In this document: positions 1 to 8,396 of the stretch, in pieces
How the letters are laid out: each line of letters starts with the position of its first letter
How positions within the stretch are numbered: position 1 is the stretch's first letter
Assembly: GCA_902762875.1 (NCBI GenBank)
Contig: CACWPS010000006.1
Coordinates: 1 to 64,000, forward strand
DNA from: Oscillospiraceae bacterium
GTDB lineage: Bacteria; Bacillota; Clostridia; Oscillospirales; Acutalibacteraceae
Direction: 5' to 3'
Length of the DNA stretch: 64,000 nt
Translations under genes and position numbers: made by a program
The notes under the pieces: model-generated
What the model saw: only the letters and a program-made list of their open reading frames with translations
Told to the model about the DNA's origin: nothing
Databases searched by the model: none

Positions 1-68
1 GTCCACTTAATTGGAAATCTCCTGCCCAATATATTAAGGCTTTTATTCAAAATGGAGAAGTTTTCTAA
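1..68 (+). CDS. Transposase, C-terminal end only (partial)
   Basis: The frame starting at base 3 is open from the window edge to a TAA at 66-68. It encodes a short tail with the pattern LNWKSPAQY, which resembles the extreme C-terminus of integrase-core transposases of the IS3/IS481 type, where a conserved (L)NYK(T/S)PA(E/Q) motif precedes the stop. Everything upstream lies outside the window, so it cannot be judged whether the element is intact. No terminal inverted repeat was recognised in the next 90 bases. Confidence 0.45.
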   Translation, partial: PLNWKSPAQYIKAFIQNGEVF

Positions 69-154
69 TTTTGTAACACATCATTGACAAACCTACAAAA
101 TTTACAAAAAAACAAATTTTTTCTATTTTCTGTTTTAAAAGAAAAATCAATATG

Positions 155-188
155 TATAAAACACCCGTCAAAAGCAAAATGACGGGTG
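155..188 (-). terminator. Rho-independent terminator of the sugar transferase gene
   Basis: A 9-bp stem CACCCGTCA/TGACGGGTG at 162-170 and 180-188 is followed, in minus-strand direction, by a TTTTATA run. It lies just past the stop codon at 201. Confidence 0.8.
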
Positions 189-200
189 CTTTAATAATTA

Positions 201-1559
201 TTAATTCTTTTTATCTTGCGGGTTTTCTTCAAAAGCCTCTGTGCTTTGGTCAGGAGTAAGCAAGACAAGCAGGGTTCTGAAAATCAGCTTAATATCAAGC
301 CAAACGCTGTACTGATTAATATAGGTTAGGTCAAGTACAAGCTTGTCCTTGGGAGAAGTATTATACTTTCCGTAAATCTGCGCCATACCCGTAAGACCTG
401 CCTTTGCACGATGACGGTAGGCAAACTCCGGAAGCTCCTTAGTATACTTCACAACATTTTCAAGCATTTCGGGCCGAGGGCCTACTATGCTCATATCGCT
501 CTTTAAAACATTGATAAGCTGAGGCAGTTCGTCAATCCTGAATTTTCTTATAACCCTTCCAACCCGAGTTATGCGATCGTCGTTCTTTGTGACAGAGCGG
601 TGAATCGAGCCGTCCTCGGTTCTCATTGAACGGAATTTAAGCACATCAAAGGACCGACCCGCATAGGTCGCCCTCTTCTGTTTGTAGAATACGGGACCTT
701 TATCCTCTGCTTTGATGCAAATAGCGGTAATAAGGAATATCGGGGAGGTTATTAAAAGCCCTAAGCCTGCAATAGCCAAATCCATCAAGCGCTTAATAAT
801 TCTTTGCTCAAAGGTGATGCCCTTAACGGCGGCCTGTATCATTGATTTATCGTCGAAATAAACCCTTTTTCCGCTTAAAGCAACAATATCAGACAGCTCA
901 ACGCTGTAATAAATATCCTTTTTAAAGTGATAGCAGTACTCAACATATGCATTCCTTTCGGTGACCGAAAGATTGTAAAAGAATATTGCATCTGCCGAAT
1001 CAATTTCCTTAAATATATCAGGCTGATTAATATATACAACCTTTGTTATATTGTACTGCTTTTTATAACGCCCTACCTTTGCCATAATGCCTTCGGTCTG
1101 CTCGGAGGGTCTTGTTACAATAATACAGTTTTGCGGCTTTTTAAATGAAAAATACAGGTCGTTACAGGTATAGGACATCAAGACAATCAAAAATACCTGA
1201 ATAACATAAACCGCCAACAAAAGCAGCGGATACTCATACACGAATTTGCCGTTATGAACAACGGTTACATTCATTATGCACATAAAGAAATGTGCAACAA
1301 TATCCGTAAAAAACACCGAAAGAATAAGCGAATTGATTATGGGCTTGCTCTTGCGTTTGCCGATATCAAAGCCGCCGTATATAACAGACATCGCCATATA
1401 CATAATTACGAAAACGCCCAAGGTAACTATGGATGTTCTGGTAGGAATCAGCAAAAAGGCGTACTTTTGCCCGTAAATTATAAAGAAAACTGCAGCGCAA
1501 AGGCAAAACATCAATAGTTTAGTCAGTAAAAGCAACGATGATTCAAATTTCTTAAACAT
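201..1559 (-). CDS. Polyprenyl-phosphate sugar-1-phosphate transferase (exopolysaccharide initiating enzyme)
   Basis: 452 aa. Four or five hydrophobic segments lie in the first ~135 residues, then a CoA-binding-like middle region, another membrane segment (about 262-284) and the C-terminal bacterial sugar transferase domain. Diagnostic blocks include KRLMDLAIAG, FYKQKRA, DVLKFRSMR, DELPQLINVL and DMSIVGPRPE. Enzymes of this class (WcaJ/EpsL/CpsE type) move a sugar phosphate from a UDP-sugar to undecaprenyl phosphate and start extracellular or capsular polysaccharide repeats at the inner membrane face. No other glycan genes adjoin it here, so the donor sugar is unknown. It has its own promoter and terminator. 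Confidence 0.88.
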   Translation of the reverse strand: MFKKFESSLLLLTKLLMFCLCAAVFFIIYGQKYAFLLIPTRTSIVTLGVFVIMYMAMSVIYGGFDIGKRKSKPIINSLILSVFFTDIVAHFFMCIMNVTVVHNGKFVYEYPLLLLAVYVIQVFLIVLMSYTCNDLYFSFKKPQNCIIVTRPSEQTEGIMAKVGRYKKQYNITKVVYINQPDIFKEIDSADAIFFYNLSVTERNAYVEYCYHFKKDIYYSVELSDIVALSGKRVYFDDKSMIQAAVKGITFEQRIIKRLMDLAIAGLGLLITSPIFLITAICIKAEDKGPVFYKQKRATYAGRSFDVLKFRSMRTEDGSIHRSVTKNDDRITRVGRVIRKFRIDELPQLINVLKSDMSIVGPRPEMLENVVKYTKELPEFAYRHRAKAGLTGMAQIYGKYNTSPKDKLVLDLTYINQYSVWLDIKLIFRTLLVLLTPDQSTEAFEENPQDKKN

Positions 1560-1606
1560 AATAAAACTCTTTTCAAATGATATAGTTTATATTTGTTATA
1601 TTACGA

Positions 1607-1635
1607 ATTATACACTAATTTGTCACAAATTGCAA
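1607..1635 (-). promoter_or_regulatory. Sigma-A-type promoter of the sugar transferase gene
   Basis: On the minus strand TTGCAA (1635-1630) and TATAAT (1612-1607) are separated by 17 bp, giving a leader of about 40 nt before the ATG at 1559. Confidence 0.6.
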
Positions 1636-1701
1636 GCCTAATAATCAAACGGCACAGAAAAACCATATTTTCGCAGCTTAAAAGTATTTTTACCCAAAAA
1701 A

Positions 1702-1730
1702 TTGACTATTTTAAGTTTTTGTTTTATAAT
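1702..1730 (+). promoter_or_regulatory. Sigma-A promoter of dusB; implies a leaderless mRNA
   Basis: TTGACT and TATAAT are separated by 17 bp. The -10 element ends about 7 bases before the ATG of the next gene, so the expected first transcribed base is at or next to that ATG and no ribosome-binding site can be transcribed. Confidence 0.7.
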
Positions 1731-1737
1731 TGTATTT

Positions 1738-2706
1738 ATGAGAATAAAAAATATTGAAATAACGGGTTTTGCCTCGCTTGCCCCCATGGCAGGGGTCGCC
1801 GACCGTGCTATGCGGGAAATATGCCGGGAATACGGTGCGGCGTTTACCGTAGGGGAGCTTACAAGTGCACGGGGCATTACCCTTAACGACAAAAAATCAG
1901 CTTCACTTTTAAGCTGTGCAGAAAAAGAGCGCCCCTTTGCATCCCAGCTTTTCGGCAACGACCCCGAAATTATGAAAGAGGCGGCTCTGATTGCTTTAAA
2001 ATTTAATCCTGATTTTATTGATATTAATATGGGCTGTCCCGCGCCTAAGGTTGCGAGTAACGGCGGCGGAAGCGCTCTTATGCGTGAGCCTCGGCTTGCA
2101 GAGGAAATAGTAAGAGCGGTAGTACAGGCTGTAAATGTTCCCGTGACGGTAAAGATGCGTACAGGCTTTGACAAGGATAGCATAAACGCTCCCGAGCTTG
2201 CTCGGCGGTGCGAAAACGCAGGCGCAGCGGCGATAACCGTACACGGCAGAACAAGACCCCAGATGTACGCACCGCCCGTAGATTTAAAAACTATAGCCGA
2301 AGTCAAAAAAGCCGTGAAAATCCCCGTTATAGGTAACGGAGATATTACAGACGGCAAAAGCGCAAAGCATATGTATGAGGCTACGGGGTGCGATTTTGTA
2401 TCTGTAGGGCGTGCAGCACAGGGCAACCCCTTTGTTTTTAAGGAAATAAATGCCTATATGACGGGTAAGAGCTATTCCCCGCCCTCACTTGAAAAAAGGT
2501 TTGCGGTTATGATGCGGCAAATAAGACTTATGTGCGAATACAAAGACCCGTATATTGCAATGCTTGAATCCCGCAAGCATACGGCGTGGTATATGCACGG
2601 TCTTGAAGGTGCGGCGGCGCTTCGGCGTATGTGCGGAGAAATAAATAATATTTCGGATATTGAGGCAATTTGTCAAAAAGCACTTGAACAGAACCCGAAT
2701 TTGTGA
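1738..2706 (+). CDS. dusB: tRNA-dihydrouridine synthase (DusB type)
   Basis: 322 aa from the ATG at 1738. An upstream in-frame TTG lies inside the -35 element and is unlikely. FMN-dependent TIM-barrel reductase that makes dihydrouridine in the tRNA D-loop. Family landmarks: LAPMAGVADRAMR at the N-terminus (FMN binding), DINMGCPAPKV with the catalytic cysteine, VKMRTGFD, ITVHGRTR and IPVIGNGDI. Length is typical of DusB. No Shine-Dalgarno is visible ahead of the ATG, and the promoter places transcription start at the start codon. The yebC promoter overlaps its 3' end. Confidence 0.92.
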   Translation: MRIKNIEITGFASLAPMAGVADRAMREICREYGAAFTVGELTSARGITLNDKKSASLLSCAEKERPFASQLFGNDPEIMKEAALIALKFNPDFIDINMGCPAPKVASNGGGSALMREPRLAEEIVRAVVQAVNVPVTVKMRTGFDKDSINAPELARRCENAGAAAITVHGRTRPQMYAPPVDLKTIAEVKKAVKIPVIGNGDITDGKSAKHMYEATGCDFVSVGRAAQGNPFVFKEINAYMTGKSYSPPSLEKRFAVMMRQIRLMCEYKDPYIAMLESRKHTAWYMHGLEGAAALRRMCGEINNISDIEAICQKALEQNPNL

Positions 2707-2712
2707 TATGAT
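2684..2712 (+). promoter_or_regulatory. Promoter of yebC overlapping the dusB stop
   Basis: TTGAAC (2684-2689) and TATGAT (2707-2712) with 17-bp spacing. The -10 lies immediately after the dusB TGA, so yebC can be transcribed separately. Confidence 0.55.
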
Positions 2713-2743
2713 AGTTCAGTTATGAAAGGTTACGGTGATTAAT

Positions 2744-3478
2744 ATGTCAGGACATTCAAAATGGAACAATATTAAGCGTAAAAAAGAAAAGACCGATGCG
2801 GCGAAGGCTAAAATCTTCACCAAAATCGGCAGAGAAATCTCGGTTATAGTTAAAACAGGCGGCGCAAACCCCAACGAAAACAGCAAATTAAAGGACGCAA
2901 TAGCCAAGGCTAAGGCGGCGAATGTGCCCAATGAAAATATTGAAAGAATAATCAAAAAGGCGGCGGGCGACGGCGAGGCTAACAACTACGAGGAGCTTAT
3001 TTACGAGGGCTACGGACCGTCAGGAGTTGCGGTAGTTGTTGAAACCCTTACAGATAACCGCAACCGCACCGCAGGCGAGATGCGCCACTATTTTGATAAA
3101 TGCGGCGGTAATTTAGGTCAAAGCGGCTCGGTTATGTTTATGTTTGACCGCAAGGGGCTTATAAGAATTGAAGCCGAAGGTCTCGATGAGGACGCCGTTA
3201 TGGAGGCGGCGCTTGAAGCGGGTGCTGATGACTTTAATTTTGACGGTGATGTTTTTGAAATCTCCACCGACCCCAATGAGTTAGGCGCAGTACGAGATGT
3301 TCTCGAGGGCAATGGCTACAGCTTCCTTTCGGCAGAGGTTGAGTATGTTCCCCAAACAATGGCAACCATTGATGACGAGGAAACCGCCGCTAAAATGGAA
3401 AAGCTTATAGATATGCTTGAAGAAAATGACGATGTACAGGCAGTATGGCACAACTGGGATATGCCTGAGGAAGAGTAA
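2744..3478 (+). CDS. yebC: YebC/PmpR family regulator (translation/transcription factor)
   Basis: 244 aa from the ATG at 2744, giving the invariant N-terminus MSGHSKWNNIKRKK; a GTG at 2735 would add three residues and cannot be excluded, since GAAAGG at 2724-2729 is better spaced for it. The three-domain YebC fold is recognisable: KIFTKIGREI near residue 28, YEGYGPSGVAVVVETLTDNRNRT, and an acidic C-terminus. Members act as DNA-binding regulators, and some relieve ribosome stalling at proline stretches. In many bacteria it lies near ruvC; here it is monocistronic, with its own promoter and terminator. Confidence 0.93.
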   Translation: MSGHSKWNNIKRKKEKTDAAKAKIFTKIGREISVIVKTGGANPNENSKLKDAIAKAKAANVPNENIERIIKKAAGDGEANNYEELIYEGYGPSGVAVVVETLTDNRNRTAGEMRHYFDKCGGNLGQSGSVMFMFDRKGLIRIEAEGLDEDAVMEAALEAGADDFNFDGDVFEISTDPNELGAVRDVLEGNGYSFLSAEVEYVPQTMATIDDEETAAKMEKLIDMLEENDDVQAVWHNWDMPEEE

Positions 3479-3492
3479 AATCACTTACTATA

Positions 3493-3537
3493 AAATTCGC
3501 TCCCTGAAGTTTAGCTTACGAGAGCGAATTTTTTTAT
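3493..3537 (+). terminator. Terminator after yebC
   Basis: Stem AAATTCGCTC/GAGCGAATTT (3493-3502, 3522-3531) followed by TTTTTATTTT. Confidence 0.85.
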
Positions 3538-3543
3538 TTTCCC

Positions 3544-3570
3544 TGTTACCTTTTATCCTTTCCGTGCGTC
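3544..3570 (+). promoter_or_regulatory. Candidate ECF sigma (SigV/SigX-like) promoter
   Basis: TGTTAC (3544-3549) and CGTC (3567-3570) are 17 bp apart. The Bacillus ECF sigma factors X, W and V use TGAAAC/TGTAAC-type -35 and CGTC/CGTA -10 elements with 16-17-bp spacing. It stands 34 bp ahead of an operon that encodes its own ECF sigma factor, which supports autoregulation. This is a motif match only; no transcript start is known. Confidence 0.5.
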
Positions 3571-3603
3571 TTAAATATAGAAAAGCAAAACGGCGGTGCG
3601 GTT

Positions 3604-4998
3604 ATGGTATTCAGCAGTCTTCAGTTTATATTTATTTTTATTCCTATATTTTTCGCCTGTTACTACGCTGTTCCGAGCGGTTTAAAAAACAGCGTGCTGC
3701 TGATAGGCAGTCTCTGTTTTTACTTTATTGGCGCACTTCATAATCCCGAGCATTTTGCGATATTTTTAATAAGCATTATCCTTGACTACGCCGCTGCCCT
3801 AAAAATTGAAAGAACTGAAAAGCACAAAAAGCTCTTTTTGGTTGCAAGCGTTGCGTTTCACATCATAAGCCTTTCGGTATTCAAGTACTCGGGCTTTGTA
3901 ATCGGCGAAATCAGACGATTTGTGCCGAGCCTTGATTTTGCGGCAAATATCGTTCTTCCTATTGGAATTTCCTTTTACACCTTCCAAGGGCTTTCATATG
4001 TTATCGATGTTTACAGAGGTAAGGTTAAAGCGGAAAAAAGTCTGCTTGACTTTGCCGTTTACATAGCTATGTTTGAACAGCTTATAGCAGGACCTATAGT
4101 AACCTATAATCAGGTTGAAAAGGAGCTTCACTCAAGAAAAATTACAACCGCTGCGGTGCTTGACGGAATAGGCACATTTATTTTTGGCTTAGGGCTTAAG
4201 GTACTGCTTGCAAATCCTATCGGAAAGCTGTGGTCTCAGGTTTGCGCCATAGGCTTTGAAAGCATATCCACTCCCCTCGCCTGGTTGGCGATAGTAGCCT
4301 TTTCCTTTCAGATATATTTTGATTTTTTCGGTTATTCCCTAATGGCGGTAGGGCTCGGCAAAATGCTGGGCTTTAAATTACCCGAAAACTTTGACCACCC
4401 CTATTTAAGCCTTACTATGACCGAGTTCTGGCGGCGCTGGCACATAACCCTCGGCTCTTGGTTCAGGGAATATGTTTATATACCGCTTGGCGGAAACCGC
4501 AAGGGTAAAATTACCGAATTCAGGAATTTACTTATAGTATGGCTTCTCACCGGTATTTGGCACGGAGCAGGTTATAACTTCCTCCTTTGGGGAGCGGTGC
4601 TTTTTGTAATAATCGGTATCGAAAAACTTTTCCTTGGAAAATTTCTAAATAAGTATCCTTCTGTGGGACATATTTATATGGCATTGATTATCCCCGTTAC
4701 TTGGACGATATTTGCCGTGGAGGATTTGGGTCAGCTCGGGATATTTTTATCCCGTATGTTTCCCTTTTTCGGTCAGGGTGTATGGTCGGTTTTCAGGTTC
4801 GATTATCTTAAATACCTAAAGCTTTATTTTCCTTTTTTAATTGCGGGGGTTATTTTCTCAACAAAACTCCCCTATAAATTGCTAAAGCGCATTAAAAACC
4901 GCACTGTAATATGGGTGATACTCGCCGTTATATTCGCCGCAAGCGTTTACTGTATGTATAAGGGGCTTGACGACCCGTTTTTATATTTCAGATTTTAA
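3604..4998 (+). CDS. MBOAT-family O-acyltransferase (PatA/AlgI/DltB-like)
   Basis: 464 aa, about ten or eleven membrane helices. The MBOAT core is clear: a conserved block around RRWHITLGSWFREYVYIPLGG (about residues 278-298) and the catalytic histidine in LTGIWHGAGYN (about 318-328). Such proteins carry acyl groups across the membrane and hand them to a partner that O-acylates a cell-surface polymer: alginate (AlgI), peptidoglycan (PatA) or D-alanyl teichoic acid (DltB). The next gene, an SGNH hydrolase anchored outside the membrane, is the expected partner. The following sigma/RsiV-like pair suggests peptidoglycan as substrate; that is inference. No dltA, dltC or dltD is present. Confidence 0.87.
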   Translation: MVFSSLQFIFIFIPIFFACYYAVPSGLKNSVLLIGSLCFYFIGALHNPEHFAIFLISIILDYAAALKIERTEKHKKLFLVASVAFHIISLSVFKYSGFVIGEIRRFVPSLDFAANIVLPIGISFYTFQGLSYVIDVYRGKVKAEKSLLDFAVYIAMFEQLIAGPIVTYNQVEKELHSRKITTAAVLDGIGTFIFGLGLKVLLANPIGKLWSQVCAIGFESISTPLAWLAIVAFSFQIYFDFFGYSLMAVGLGKMLGFKLPENFDHPYLSLTMTEFWRRWHITLGSWFREYVYIPLGGNRKGKITEFRNLLIVWLLTGIWHGAGYNFLLWGAVLFVIIGIEKLFLGKFLNKYPSVGHIYMALIIPVTWTIFAVEDLGQLGIFLSRMFPFFGQGVWSVFRFDYLKYLKLYFPFLIAGVIFSTKLPYKLLKRIKNRTVIWVILAVIFAASVYCMYKGLDDPFLYFRF

Positions 4999-5010
4999 GG
5001 AGATTGTCTT

Positions 5011-5799
5011 ATGAAAAAGAAAAATATTATAACGCTTTTATCTCTTGGGGCTTTAATTATTGCCGTATTTGCGGTTGCTGTATTTAAAAAGCCTAAGCTA
5101 AAAGATACGCAGGTCTCATCTGCGCAGTCAGAACCAAGCAGTGCGGCAGAAACCTCTTCAGTCCCATCTGCCGAAGCTCTGCCATACGAAAGCGAACCCT
5201 CAAAGGAAGAAATCACCGATATTTCTATAAACGACTCCTTATTTATAGGCGATTCGAGAACTGTCGGTCTTATGGAATACGCCGGTCTTGCGGACGCAGA
5301 CTTTTTCTGCAATGTGGGAATGAGCGTTTACAACATCAATAAAAAGCCCGTTTCTGTTCCTAATGTCGGCAAGGTAACCTTTACGGAGCTTATTAACGAG
5401 AAAAAATACGGCAAAATTTATATAATGCTCGGAGTAAACGAAGTCGGTTATGAGACAAAGACCACCGTTTCCAAATATTCGGAATTGATTTCCCTTATAA
5501 TGGAAAAACAGCCCGACGCGACTGTGTTTATAGAGGCTAATCTTCATGTCTCAAAAACAAGATCAGACCGTGACAAAGCGGTAAACAACGCCGCGATTGA
5601 TAAGCTTAACGCCGAGCTTGAAAAGCTTGCAGACGGCAAAACAATTTTTTATCTTGATGCGAATACCGTATTTGATGATGGGACGGGAAACCTCTCTTCC
5701 GATAAAACGGAAGACGGAACGCATCTTTACGCTAAATATTACGCCGAGTGGGGCAGGTGGATTATAAGCCAAACCTCCTCACTTGTCGGGAAGGATTGA
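5011..5799 (+). CDS. Membrane-anchored SGNH/GDSL hydrolase (O-acetyltransferase partner, PatB-like role)
   Basis: 262 aa. One N-terminal membrane helix (residues 6-25) is followed by a Ser/Glu-rich linker (35-70), then an SGNH fold with the nucleophile motif GDSRT (Ser82), a GxN block in IYIMLGVNEVG, and the DxxH-type motif EDGTHL near residue 236. There is no lipobox, so it is anchored by an uncleaved helix facing outward. SGNH proteins beside MBOAT transporters usually transfer or remove acetyl groups on glycan hydroxyls. The stop codon overlaps the proposed TTG start of the sigma factor (TTGA), so translation is probably coupled. Confidence 0.82.
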   Translation: MKKKNIITLLSLGALIIAVFAVAVFKKPKLKDTQVSSAQSEPSSAAETSSVPSAEALPYESEPSKEEITDISINDSLFIGDSRTVGLMEYAGLADADFFCNVGMSVYNINKKPVSVPNVGKVTFTELINEKKYGKIYIMLGVNEVGYETKTTVSKYSELISLIMEKQPDATVFIEANLHVSKTRSDRDKAVNNAAIDKLNAELEKLADGKTIFYLDANTVFDDGTGNLSSDKTEDGTHLYAKYYAEWGRWIISQTSSLVGKD

Positions 5800-6293
5800 T
5801 TTTTACGAACAAGGAGCGCTTTTGCGAACAGATACGACTTTGCGAGAGGGCGATGTACTCTGTGGCTTTTTCGGTTTTGAAAAACGAGACCGATTCTGCA
5901 GAAGTACTCAGCGAAGCCATATACCGAGCTTATAAAAAGCTTGATACCCTCAAAAACGAAAAAGCCTTTAAGCCGTGGATTCTCAGAATCGTTCACAACA
6001 CGGCGGTTGAGGAAATCCGCAAAAATTCAAAGGTAATTGCTATGGAAGAAATCTCCGAACCGGTCTACTGTGGCTTCGAGCAAAAGCTCACCCAAAATGT
6101 AAGCTTAAAAAGTGCGGTTGACAGCCTTAAACAGCCCTACCGCACAGCGGTCATACTTTTCTATTACGAAAATCTTTCGGTCTTACAAATTGCACAAATA
6201 ACCGAAACAACCCCAGCAGCCGTTAAACAGCGGCTCTCAAGAGCGCGAAATATTCTCAAAGAGCTTTTGAAGGAGGATTTCAACAATGAATGA
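5796..6293 (+). CDS. ECF RNA polymerase sigma factor (SigV-like)
   Basis: About 165 aa. Region 2 includes YRAYKKLDTLKNEKAFKPWILRIVHNTAVEEIRK. Region 4 is an HTH with LKQPYRTAVILFYYENLSVLQIAQITETTPAAVKQRLSRAR. The start is uncertain: the frame is open from 5748, but TTG at 5796, overlapping the previous stop, gives a normal length; GGGAAGGA directly ahead is close. The start of the next gene overlaps its end by 8 bases. The RsiV-like partner downstream argues for the lysozyme/cell-wall-stress class typified by B. subtilis SigV. Confidence 0.85.
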   Translation: MIFTNKERFCEQIRLCERAMYSVAFSVLKNETDSAEVLSEAIYRAYKKLDTLKNEKAFKPWILRIVHNTAVEEIRKNSKVIAMEEISEPVYCGFEQKLTQNVSLKSAVDSLKQPYRTAVILFYYENLSVLQIAQITETTPAAVKQRLSRARNILKELLKEDFNNE

Positions 6294-7179
6294 TTTTGAT
6301 AAATACCTTAAAAGCAAAGCTAAAAGCGAATGCCCGGAAATTCCCGATTCTGTTAAAAACCTAATTGAAGAAACGCTTTCTAATCTTCCGATGCAAGGCG
6401 ACAAACCAAAAAAAATACGGGTATTGCCTCGCATTGCCTCAGCTGCCGCCTGTCTGATATTCGTAATGCTTTTTCTGCTCCCGAATATCAGCGTTGCCTA
6501 CGCCGAGGCGGTTGAAGAACTGCCGATTATCGGAAAAATAGTCAAGGTTGTAACCGTGAGAAATTATTTCTATTCCGACGATTATCACGAAATGGATATT
6601 GATGTGCCCGAGGTAAGCGGTGAAAACGGCGAAGCAGCAGACTATATCAACAAGGAGATAAGCGAGCTTACAGAAACGCTTGTAAATCAATTCTACAGCA
6701 ACCTTGAAGCTATAGGGGACGAGGGTCACAGCTCGGTTTATGTAGATTATGAAACGGTAATCAATACCGAAAAATGGTTCACCCTTAAAATCAGAGTTCA
6801 CGAGGCGGCGGGAAGCAGTAACACCTATTATAAATATTATCATATAAATAAGCTTAACGGTAACATTGTTAAGCTCGGCGATTTAGCAAAGGACGAGAGC
6901 TTTTATGATGTATTGGAAAAAGAAATAAAACGCCAGATGAAGGAACAAACAGAGCTTGACAGCAACAAGGTTTATTGGCTGGACGACAGCATAATCGGCA
7001 AGGATTTTGTCTCATTAGATTCCAAACACAATTTCTACCTTACAGAAAACGGCGATATGGTTATTGTATTTGATAAATATGAGGTAGCGCCCGGCTCAAT
7101 GGGAACTCCAGAATTCACAATAAGCAAGGATATTATCAAAGAGATTATAAAGCCTGAATTTAACAGTATTTTTTCATAG
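6286..7179 (+). CDS. RsiV-like anti-sigma factor with extracytoplasmic DUF3298 sensor domain
   Basis: 297 aa. A short cytoplasmic anti-sigma segment (1-45), one membrane helix (about 49-70, ending AYA), then an outer region with a DUF4179-like start (ELPIIGKIVKVVTVRNY) and a DUF3298/RsiV-type C-terminus: INKLNGNIVKLGDL and FDKYEVAPGSMGTPEF. In B. subtilis and C. difficile RsiV binds lysozyme directly and is then cleaved, releasing SigV, which induces peptidoglycan O-acetylation or deacetylation. Overlap with the sigma gene fits co-expression. Lysozyme as ligand is inferred from the family only. Confidence 0.82.
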   Translation: MNDFDKYLKSKAKSECPEIPDSVKNLIEETLSNLPMQGDKPKKIRVLPRIASAAACLIFVMLFLLPNISVAYAEAVEELPIIGKIVKVVTVRNYFYSDDYHEMDIDVPEVSGENGEAADYINKEISELTETLVNQFYSNLEAIGDEGHSSVYVDYETVINTEKWFTLKIRVHEAAGSSNTYYKYYHINKLNGNIVKLGDLAKDESFYDVLEKEIKRQMKEQTELDSNKVYWLDDSIIGKDFVSLDSKHNFYLTENGDMVIVFDKYEVAPGSMGTPEFTISKDIIKEIIKPEFNSIFS

Positions 7180-7186
7180 ACAAATT

Positions 7187-7224
7187 ACACGGCAGACGGA
7201 TTTGCTCCTCTGCCGTGTTTTTAC
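7187..7224 (+). terminator. Terminator of the acyltransferase/sigma operon
   Basis: Perfect 10-bp stem ACACGGCAGA/TCTGCCGTGT (7187-7196, 7209-7218) followed by TTTTACTTTT. It also separates this operon from the convergent aminotransferase gene. Confidence 0.88.
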
Positions 7225-7226
7225 TT

Positions 7227-8396
7227 TTATATTTCCTTTAAAAATTCGCCTATACGGCTTATTGCCTCTTTGATATGCTCTACCGAATAGCAGTAGGACG
7301 CACGGATAAAGCCCTCGCCGCTGTCCCCGAACGCAGTACCAGGAACCACCGCCACATTTTTACTGTAAAGCAGTTTTTCGCAGAACTCATCGCTCGTCAT
7401 TCCCGTGCTCTTAATGCTGGGGAAAGCATAAAACGCACCCCTCGGCTCACGGCAGACAAGCCCTATTTTATTAAAGCCCGAAACCATCATACGGCGGCGC
7501 ATATCGTACTGCTTAACCATATGCTCCACATCCTCGTCACAGTTTTTAAGCGCCTCAATAGCGGCATACTGGGAGGTTGTAGGGGCGCACATAATGGCAA
7601 ACTGGTGAATTTTAGTGATTTGGTCCATTATCTCCCTTGGGCCGCAGGCAAAGCCCAAACGCCAGCCCGTCATAGAAAAGGACTTTGAAAAACCGTTTAC
7701 CGTTATTGTTCTTTCCCACATTCCATTAATAGATGCGGGGGAAGCGTGGCGTTTACCGCTAAAGGTAAGCTCAGCGTAAATCTCGTCGGAGAGAACAAGT
7801 ATATTTGTGTCTTTAAGCACCTCCGCTATTCTTTCAAGGTCTTCCCTTTCCATTATAGCCCCTGTCGGATTGCAGGGATAAGGTAAGATAAGCAGCTTTG
7901 TGCGGTCGGTTATGGCATTTTTAAGCTCCTCGGGCGTGACCTTAAAATCATTCTCCGCCTTGGTTTCAATTATAACAGGGACACCCCCTGCAAGGCGGGT
8001 TATCGGCTCGTAGCAGACATAGCTCGGCTGGGGAATTATAACCTCGTCCCCGGGGGAAACCACCGCTCTTATACAGCCGTCTATTGCCTCGCTGCCGCCA
8101 ACGGTGACTAATATTTCCTCGTCAGGCCGGTATTTAACCCTGAACTTGCGCTCCATATAATCGGAAATTGCGGTTCTAAGCTGCATAATTCCCCAGTTTG
8201 AGGAATACTTAGTCCTGCCCTTTTCAAGGGAGGTTATGCCCGCCTTTCTAATCTGCCAAGGGGTTTGGAAATCAGGCTCGCCCACCCCTAAGGAAATCAC
8301 ATTATCCATTGTGGCGGCAATATCGAAAAACTTTCTTATTCCCGACGGCTTTATATCGGTAACCGTGGGATTTAAAACCTTAGAATAGTCTATCAT
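7227..8396 (-). CDS. PLP-dependent aminotransferase, class I/II
   Basis: 389 aa fold-type I aminotransferase. Visible: SLGVGEPDFQTP at the N-terminus, YPCNPTGA (Asn of the PLP ring contact), LVLSDEIYAEL (Asp-Tyr), the Schiff-base lysine in NGFSKSFSMTGWRLGFACGP, and the carboxylate-binding Arg in EGFIRASYCYS. Close relatives are annotated as aspartate, alanine or aromatic aminotransferases; the sequence alone does not settle the substrate. It overlaps the stop of the Lrp-type gene by 4 bases and belongs to the same T-box-controlled transcript. A leucine-reading T-box would favour a branched-chain or leucine-linked role, but this is inference. Confidence 0.85.
   Translation of the reverse strand: MIDYSKVLNPTVTDIKPSGIRKFFDIAATMDNVISLGVGEPDFQTPWQIRKAGITSLEKGRTKYSSNWGIMQLRTAISDYMERKFRVKYRPDEEILVTVGGSEAIDGCIRAVVSPGDEVIIPQPSYVCYEPITRLAGGVPVIIETKAENDFKVTPEELKNAITDRTKLLILPYPCNPTGAIMEREDLERIAEVLKDTNILVLSDEIYAELTFSGKRHASPASINGMWERTITVNGFSKSFSMTGWRLGFACGPREIMDQITKIHQFAIMCAPTTSQYAAIEALKNCDEDVEHMVKQYDMRRRMMVSGFNKIGLVCREPRGAFYAFPSIKSTGMTSDEFCEKLLYSKNVAVVPGTAFGDSGEGFIRASYCYSVEHIKEAISRIGEFLKEI

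Noticed and set aside
3604-5799. dlt-type teichoic acid D-alanylation operon
   Set aside because: An MBOAT protein is present, but dltA, dltC and dltD are absent and the partner is an SGNH hydrolase.
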